Positions 57,552-64,000 of a stretch of DNA of 64,000 nucleotides are shown here, one piece after another. Positions within the stretch are counted from its first letter, which is position 1; each line of letters begins with the position of its first letter. Source of the stretch: Holacanthus passer (lineage: Eukaryota > Chordata > Actinopteri > Pomacanthidae); the NCBI GenBank assembly GCA_025331565.1, contig JAFREQ010000062.1, positions 1,026,501 through 1,090,500 of the forward strand, given 5' to 3'. A program made the position numbers and the translations under genes. A model generated the notes under the pieces. The model did no database searches and had not been told where the DNA came from. It saw nothing but the letters and a program-made list of their open reading frames with translations.

Positions 57552-58074
57552 CTGAGTGACACAGACAAAGACAGAGTGGTCTGAAATGGTCCATTTGATT
57601 CCTGATGGGGTTTGTTCAGAATGAGCAACATCTGCCCTGCAGAGCGGCAGCATCCAAACTCCGGAGGCCGGACTCATCTGGACACGGAGCTGGAACGATG
57701 TTTTTCCACAGGAGACAGTTTGACGTGTTGCAGGAGGAAAATCACAGGTGTGAATAATAAAATCAAACGGAGGCGCTTCAGTTTCAGGATCCTGGTGTTC
57801 GTGCATTAGTAACATCTGTACTTTTTCTACTGACACAGACTCATTTTCTACAAACACAAACTCATCAATACGAGTTTGTGGTAGGTTGATTGAGCAAAAT
57901 CCTGGATTATATTCTACTACAATATGATTTAAAATATAAAAGCCAAAACCATGAGATGTCAACTCTCTCCTTGTTTCTTGCCTCTTCATTATGAACTGGT
58001 GCCAAAGAAAAAGCCAACATTTATAACTAATAGCTTTTCAGCCTAAGAGGTTTAAAAATACTGGAATTAACTTT

Positions 58075-58330
58075 TAGGTATTTTGAGTCACTTTTCTTGA
58101 GTATTTCCATTTTAACCACTTTCTACGTGTACTCCACTACATTTTAGAGGTTAGTTACTAGTTACTTTTGTACTGATTTATATCATTAATACAAAACATA
58201 ACCTATAAATTATGTTGTATTATTAAAGATGACATTAATGCATCAATAGTTTAAATCCAATGACAAAAGATTAATAATTCTGAAATGAGCTTTTCTGCAT
58301 AATGATGCTTTTATTTTTGTATTTAAATAG
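58075..58330. repeat. Dispersed repeat with CTCCACTACATT core (second copy)
   Basis: TTGAGTATTTCCATTTTAACC, GTGTACTCCACTACATTTTAGAGG, GACATTAATGCATCAATAG and GCTTTTCTGCATAATGATGC occur in the same order as in 27840-28235, in the same orientation. Both are degenerate copies of one teleost repeat family. Confidence 0.6.
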
Positions 58331-58518
58331 AAAGTTAAATGTAAAGACAAATGCTAATTTAGAACAGCTGATATTATGATTGTCGATAGTTATACTGTAT
58401 TTTAAATGCACATACATGCTGATGTATTAAAAAATAATCTGCTCTCTCAACCAATAAGATTCATCCATCCCTGCCTGGATCCGGATCCTCTGGAAGTCCA
58501 GGTCCAGGTTTTTGGGTG

Positions 58519-58519
<1 letters not shown>

Positions 58520-58551
<32 letters not shown>
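58520..58551. repeat. (CA)16 microsatellite
   Basis: Pure CA run. Confidence 0.95.
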
Positions 58552-59359
58552 AGGCTGGTCTGTGAGGAACAAAATGCTTTTTATTCAGTGAGAAGCTGAT
58601 TGAGGAGCTGACAGAGTCTGCAGCCAGTCAACACACTTCATTTCTGCGGAGCCTCACTTCACCTGCTTTCAGCTCCACAACCAACTCTTTGGATTTCACT
58701 GTTTCAATCTGCTTTCAGCTTTTCTGCAGCTGCACTGGGTTTTTTCTCTCAGGTTGGTCCCTTTCTGTCATTTTGTGTTTGGACTGTGAATCCGTCTGCA
58801 GAAACTTTTTCCTCTTCAACTGTTTGCATAACATTTTAAATGAGGTCAAGCTTCTTTCTGCCTCCAGCTGAAAGAGTTCAGCTGCTAAAGCTCGTGTGAC
58901 ATTTACATTTGAACTCAATTTGTACCCACCTGATTTTATCTTTATAGCAGACATGAGTGCATCTGCAAAAAGATTCAAACTGAAGGAAAATGAGTTTTAA
59001 TGGAAACAAACTACTTCTGAGAACCAACTTTTCTTTTATTTGCTTGTTTGTTTATTTGTTTTGCATCTTCTCCTCATTTCAGCCTTAAATCAGTTAATGT
59101 GATCAGTTAATGTGACACATGATCATGAAGTGGAGTTTTTAAAGCCGCTTCAGCAGATGAAGACACTTTGGTGCACAAAAGTCAAATCAGTCTGTTTCTC
59201 CTATAAATTCTCATTAACCATCTTCAATGTGGAGCTGGAGGCAATTAAAGCAAGTGGTGAATGTGTCACACTGAGGCAGCATATGGTGTGTGTGTGTGTG
59301 TGTGTTTGAATGGGACACACTGACGTTTCAATTTGCTCGTCACACTTTAACTGTGTAAT

Positions 59360-59370
<11 letters not shown>

Positions 59371-59400
<30 letters not shown>
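59371..59400. repeat. (GT)15 microsatellite
   Basis: Pure GT run. A shorter one lies at 59286-59305. Confidence 0.94.
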
Positions 59401-59403
<3 letters not shown>

Positions 59404-59909
59404 CCTACAGACAAATTGCAGAAACACTCCTATAATATTTCTTATTCTTATTTCTACAAGTGTGTCTATTCTTATGGCATTTTATCTGTCTAAAGTAAGT
59501 AGGTCTAGTAGCTCTTGAGCTTTCAATCATGTGTCATGGACAACTTAACTTTTATGACCGTTTTCAGTCCATGTTTGGCTGTAAAGCTAAAGTGATGAAG
59601 ACCGTGTGATTTGATAGAAAGCTCTGAACAGCTGAAATGGACACTGTAGTGAGGTCGTTTTCTCATCTGCTGTTTTCGAGGGAAGACATTAGAGGCAACG
59701 TCTACAAGTGTTTTGTCAAAGCACGAATCAGAGGATGTTCATCAACAATCAGCTGTCAAACCCTAATTAATCAATAGTTTAATATTGGTTCATGTAAAAT
59801 GTTCCTGCAGGGACTGAATATATGTTTGACTCTGACACACTGAGTTTGAAATGCACTTTTTAAACCACCTTTACAAACTTCTCATTCACTGTAAAGCTCC
59901 TGTCATGTT

Positions 59910-60045
59910 TGCTGCAGAAACACTTAATGGATTTATTGATTACTCAAATGTACAGACAAGTAATTCAGAACTATGTCGATAATCCATCAAGCCATTTTTC
60001 ACTTTTCCAGTTTCTCAAAAGTGAATCTTTGCAAGTATTTCGAAT
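59910..60045. repeat. Dispersed AT-rich repeat fragment
   Basis: GATTTATTGATTACTCAAATG, TCGATAATCCATCAAGCC and TTTCTCAAAAGTGAATC resemble the same teleost repeat family as at 26430-26570, decayed. Confidence 0.35.
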
Positions 60046-61202
60046 GCGTCACCTTTGAATCTGACAACTTGCGATGATGACGATTTCTCTTATTCATCAG
60101 CTCTAATATTTCATCACACACACACAGAGACCAGGTACGTGTCCAACACAAGACTGCAGTGTTGCTCTCAGCTACTAATCTGGCAGCGAGAGCAGACTTT
60201 CATTGCTCATGATTAAAATAAATGTAGACCGGTCCACGGCCAAGACAGCAGCCCAGACTGCTAATGAAATCATTTACAGGGAAACTAAGCCGGGGCCGAT
60301 TTCACAATCTCATAAAAGTGGTGGAGGAACACAATGAGTCAGGTCAGCTGTGAACAGGAAAAAACATTGGCTCTGCTCCAGCAGTTTCACACAGCATCCT
60401 TCCTCCCGCTCCGCCGCCTGCGACGAGACGGCCGAGCAGTTTGGACGTTTTTGACTCTGATCCATCCTCGTTTGAGACCAAAACAGGAGGCTGCAGGGCG
60501 ACGTTATGAGCAGGTCTGCAGCCAAAAGAGCTGTTATGAGCAAAAAACAGGATGTGTCACTTCTTGAGTTCTTCAGGAATTTCAAACTTAAAAATGTCGA
60601 CTTTACAGGCCTGTAATTATAATACTTCACTACTTCACATAACTAACGGTTGTTTTCAGTTGATACTCGAGCCAGTGAACTCATTACTGATTTGATACCC
60701 AGCATGCAACAGGAGTGGTTTGAAGAAGGTTCTGTGGGTGTTTTGGTTTGTTTTAAAGCAGCTTTTTCTCCTGATGTTGGATCATTGGAATCCGTCATAA
60801 CTGATGTGAATCCAATCCGACTGTTTGCTGATTTCTCTAAAGCAAGAAGAACAACCTCGTCAATGAAAAGGTTTTTTTAGCATTACATCACAATTGTCAC
60901 TTAGTGTTCAGCAATAGTTTGCTTAAATTCTTGAAATTGTTGTAAAGTGTCCAAATCAGCTCCAGAATGTATTTTAATTGCATCCATCTTAATTAGTATT
61001 CTCACACTGAAGGTGTGTTCTTGGCTCCTTTTCAAAACGTCCTTATAAAATGTAAAATGTTTAATTTCATTTTATTGCAGCAGTTGATTCCTCCTCTCTT
61101 TCTTCCTTTATTTGTTTGTGTCTCCTGGATGAGGCTGGAAAGCTGTTGTGCAGAGACACCATGTGCCGCCTGGTCCTGACAGTAATCAGTCAATGAATAA
61201 TG

Positions 61203-61203
<1 letters not shown>

Positions 61204-61232
<29 letters not shown>
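61204..61232. repeat. (CA)14 microsatellite
   Basis: Pure CA run. With the TG run at 61352-61404 it forms an inverted pair 120 bp apart. Confidence 0.94.
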
Positions 61233-61235
<3 letters not shown>

Positions 61236-61349
61236 AGACCTGCCACTGACAGCTGTTTGGTATCTTTTGTGTGTGTTAACTCTATCAGTCGAGTGCAGCT
61301 GCATGCCTGCCTGCAGCAATTATGTCCTCGCTCAATAAGAGCCAGCACG

Positions 61350-61351
<2 letters not shown>

Positions 61352-61404
<53 letters not shown>
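61352..61404. repeat. (GT)26 microsatellite
   Basis: Pure GT run ending in a short G run. Confidence 0.96.
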
Positions 61405-61406
<2 letters not shown>

Positions 61407-61577
61407 GGGGAGTCGGACTATCGGCACATATTATTAAGCGATTAACTTACTCAAAGGATAGCCGCATGATGTGTGTGTGTTCAGGCACACATGCTGTTTG
61501 AACTGTGTGTAATATAAACCAGCTCAGGGACTTTAACATGAGCCTCTATAGGAGTCTTTTTGCAAGAGGGTTGGAGT

Positions 61578-61578
<1 letters not shown>

Positions 61579-61609
<31 letters not shown>

Positions 61610-61610
61610 C
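61579..61610. repeat. (CA)n microsatellite
   Basis: CA run with one CG interruption. Confidence 0.92.
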
Positions 61611-61748
61611 TGAGCTTCACTCACCCTTTTTACCTCCACACACATATTTTCTCAGTGTGTCACACTTTATGTAACACACACACACTTGGACATATGCTCT
61701 GTTCACAGGGTCCATATGTATTTATCCGGTCATGTGACCCAGTCACTC

Positions 61749-61754
<6 letters not shown>

Positions 61755-61784
<30 letters not shown>
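61755..61784. repeat. (CA)15 microsatellite
   Basis: Pure CA run. Confidence 0.94.
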
Positions 61785-61788
<4 letters not shown>

Positions 61789-62985
61789 CCTACAAACACT
61801 CACTAACCCACAGGCCGTCTCCCCTCAGTCTTCATGCTTAATTTGCTGCTCAATAAGTCAAGAGGAAAAGCGGACATCAGTCATGTGGACGTCCAGGGTC
61901 GACCGGACAGATCTGACCTCAGAGATTTACAGGATCATAAGAACATGAGTGAAGCCAACAAAGTCATTGTTGTTGTGGTTCATCGGGAAATCACTGTTAA
62001 ATAACCACCAAAAGTTATTTAGTCACATTTAGAAATGCATGAGTGAAACATTCACCCAACAGCAAAGCTAAGAAAGGGACGACTTTGTGTATTTTTTTAT
62101 TAGCTATATCTTTGTCTTCTATCTCAAAATGTTTTCTCAAGCAGGTCTAAAAGAGCCAAAAGTTAAAGAAATAGAACAAAGTTTTGAAAAATTAGCAAGT
62201 GACCAACGTTATTTCCAGTCGATACAGAAGCTGCTGTCAACGCTTTAAAGTCCATTTGAAAAAACACGACATGTTAGTAGATGTAAGTTCCCTAAATCAA
62301 CTTACAACAACCTGTTGATCTCAATGTTTGTCATATGTAATGAAAAGATAAGAAAGTGGTGTCGATCCTCTCATTTCACTCACAGCAAGAAAGTCAATAA
62401 GTGTATTTCCCAAAGTTAAGTTACTGTTTAAACTAGATCATGAGAATGCAGTGCGTTGCATTCGTGCTCGTTTTGTGCATCATGTTCAGTCGTGTCAAAC
62501 ACTCGCTGACGACTTCGCTATGAAAAACTCTTTGATCAAGTCTGAACAATTCGATTCAACCAAATGCAAATCAGGAGGAAAGTCCCTGCTATCAAACAAC
62601 AGATATTAAGCAAACACTCCGCTCCTCATGTGTCTCTGCACCGCTGTCGTTGCCATGACGACAGATTTGCACAACGGCTCCTCACATGTGCTCACAGGCG
62701 CAAACAGACTAAAACGGGTCCGTGAATCGATTCGCACCTGTTTGGGATGTTTGGAGCTCTCAGAACCGGCAGCACTTAAAACTGACACTTGAGCCGCTGC
62801 AGCTTGAAATGTCACATAGAGACGCTGATGTATTCGTGCAGGTTCAGGTTCGTACAGCAGAACGTGAGCTGCAGAGCAAATGATCACAGGTGTAGGAGAG
62901 AAGACGGATCTGCATGATGAAATACGTTCGATGACATTGCGTAACATCTCCCTGTTCCTCCTGCAGGCTCTGGGTTTTCCTGGTG

Positions 62986-63561
62986 ATGACCTCACTGCTC
63001 TTCCCGGCCAACGCCCACGCTGCGATGAAGGACCTCTCCTCCTCCTCCTCCCCTCTCAGCTCCCTGCTCCACTACCCGTCCTCCAAAACCTCCATCGTGC
63101 CGTTCTCCCCGTCCGCCGGCGCCGCCTCCTCGCCCGGCTCCTCGCTGTCGTCAGCTCCGCTCTCCAAACCTCAGCCCTTCTGCCTCCAGACGGGGCCACA
63201 TCTCATCGCCAGCATGCAGCTGCAGAAGCTCAACTCGCACTACCAGAACCTCGCCGGCGCTTCTGCCGGACACCCAACGCCCGGTGGAGCTCAGAGGGGC
63301 TTCGGCACCTCGCCCCTGGGTGCGGGAAACCAGCTTCTGGGGCCGTCCGGAGGCCTCGGCGGGGGCGGGATGGGTGTCGGCATCAGCATGGGGAACCAAA
63401 GCTCCGGTGCAGGTGGAATAATCGACTTTGACCCCGTGGACGAGGAGGTCCTCATGTCGCTGGTGGTCGAGCTGGGTTTGGACCGAGCGAACGAGCTGCC
63501 CGAGCTGTGGCTGGGTCAGAACGAGTTCGACTTCATGTCAGACGTCCCGGCCGGATGCTGA
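62986..63561 (+). CDS. CITED1: CITED1, CBP/p300-interacting transactivator (coding exon)
   Basis: A single 192-codon frame (191 residues) lies after a splice acceptor (CTCCTGCAG, 62957-62965). The first ATG in the exon (62986) is taken as start and gives MTSLLFPANAHAAMKDL. The middle contains SSLLHYPSSK and the conserved HLIASMQLQKLNSHYQ block, then a glycine-rich linker. The last 47 residues are the CR2 domain (IIDFDPVDEEVLMSLV, then ELPELWLGQNEFDF), which binds the CH1/TAZ1 domain of CBP/p300. CITED proteins have no DNA-binding domain and modulate p300-dependent transcription, in part by competing for CH1. CITED1 rather than CITED2 or CITED4 is chosen because VELGLDRANELPELWLG and the short tail after FDF match CITED1, and because HDAC8 lies upstream, as on human Xq13. 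The GC content is much higher than the surroundings. The 5' UTR exon is not located. Confidence 0.93.
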   Translation: MTSLLFPANAHAAMKDLSSSSSPLSSLLHYPSSKTSIVPFSPSAGAASSPGSSLSSAPLSKPQPFCLQTGPHLIASMQLQKLNSHYQNLAGASAGHPTPGGAQRGFGTSPLGAGNQLLGPSGGLGGGGMGVGISMGNQSSGAGGIIDFDPVDEEVLMSLVVELGLDRANELPELWLGQNEFDFMSDVPAGC

Positions 63562-64000
63562 CCTACAGAGGGAAAGACTATCGAGACGCAGCAGAGTTGA
63601 TCGTCAGAGTTCGAGAAGACTTTCTCTCCTCTGTTTTGTTTTTCTCCTTCCTCCCTTTCTTGGTTGATCAAATGAGGAAACAGAAGAGACACTGAGTGAT
63701 GAAGGAGGCTCGAGGCGTCCTCTGTTTCTGTTTTGCTTTCATGCTCTCTGTGACCAGGCAGACGGATAAAAAGAAAAAGCTTGCTTTTGATTTTCTGTTT
63801 TAATGGAGTTGTGCAGAAAGAGAGCAAACTGTTTTTGTTCCACTCAATTGGTGCGTCTTTCCTTTCTAGGATGAAACTGGTGATTGAAACCGAGAGTATG
63901 AACGGAAGGAGACTTTTCTCTCTCTGCCATCACTTCATCACGCTGGCTTCATGAAAACAAGGTGATTAACACGAGAGTTGGAGGCGTTTCCAGCCTTTTG
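63562..64000 (+). other. CITED1: CITED1 3' UTR (continues past the window)
   Basis: Non-coding sequence after the TGA. I see no AATAAA before the window ends, so the transcript probably extends beyond it. Confidence 0.5.

Larger units (their letters stand above)
51366..62965. other. HDAC8-CITED1 intergenic region
   Basis: No protein gene is recognised in this 11.6 kb. It carries several CA/TG repeats, a TC repeat (57506-57549), two dispersed repeats (58075-58330 and 59910-60045), a CTCF-like motif at 54977-54990 and GC-rich islands near 53720-53850, 55700-56560 and 60170-60320. A non-coding first exon of CITED1 probably lies somewhere here, because the coding exon starts at a splice acceptor. 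I cannot place it. Confidence 0.5.

Noticed and set aside
57438..57989. 183-codon minus-strand frame
   Set aside because: It includes an arginine-glutamate run translated from a CT microsatellite. No family resemblance.

Overview
The window is nuclear DNA of a bony fish, most likely a percomorph teleost. Genes are split by GT-AG introns, dinucleotide microsatellites are dense, several dispersed repeats look like common teleost families, and the predicted proteins resemble vertebrate orthologues. The species cannot be named from the sequence. All gene models are hand-built by joining exons at splice sites and checking that the reading phase carries through. Comparisons with human proteins and gene order are from memory.

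Layout. (1) 1-4.2 kb: no gene recognised. (2) 4.2-6 kb, plus strand: LEAP2, a three-exon precursor of a four-cysteine secreted peptide, with a TATA box and a piggyBac-type MITE in intron 1. (3) 6-13 kb: LEAP2 3' flank and non-coding DNA with one retroelement-like repeat. (4) 13-29 kb, minus strand: PHKA1, the regulatory alpha subunit of phosphorylase kinase. It is complete from ATG (29041) to stop (14146), with 31 exons outside the cassette cluster described below (26 upstream, 5 downstream) and about 1,240 residues. (5) 29-30.7 kb: a head-to-head promoter interval. (6) 30.7-50.7 kb, plus strand: HDAC8, complete in 11 exons (378 residues), with two large introns (9.6 and 5.3 kb). (7) 50.7-63 kb: intergenic DNA with candidate regulatory islands. 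(8) 63-63.6 kb, plus strand: CITED1 coding exon (191 residues).

The standout is inside PHKA1. Between the exon ending SDMKL and the exon GMRSHS, the gene carries four related 36-nt mini-exons (17952-17987, 17645-17680, 16969-17004, 16756-16791) plus a fifth 30-nt one (16321-16350). All are phase 0 and all have weak GTGAYR donors. The four copies each encode a version of the arginine-x-serine phosphorylation motif of the alpha subunit, and only one keeps a dibasic RRxS site. This looks like an in-frame splice-selectable cassette for a kinase regulatory site. I do not know of a description of it.

A second theme is that several PHKA1 splice sites are built from, or touch, microsatellites: a 112-nt pure pyrimidine tract, a (TG)18 acceptor, a (CTT)9 acceptor, and a 142-nt intron that is two-thirds CA repeat. 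HDAC8 exon 10 also has a GT-rich minisatellite at its donor.

PHKA1, HDAC8 and CITED1 are also neighbours on human Xq13, so this block is an old syntenic group. LEAP2 is not part of it in mammals. The genes do not form one pathway: LEAP2 is a secreted host-defence/hormone peptide, PHKA1 controls glycogen breakdown, HDAC8 is a nuclear deacetylase and CITED1 a CBP/p300-binding co-regulator.
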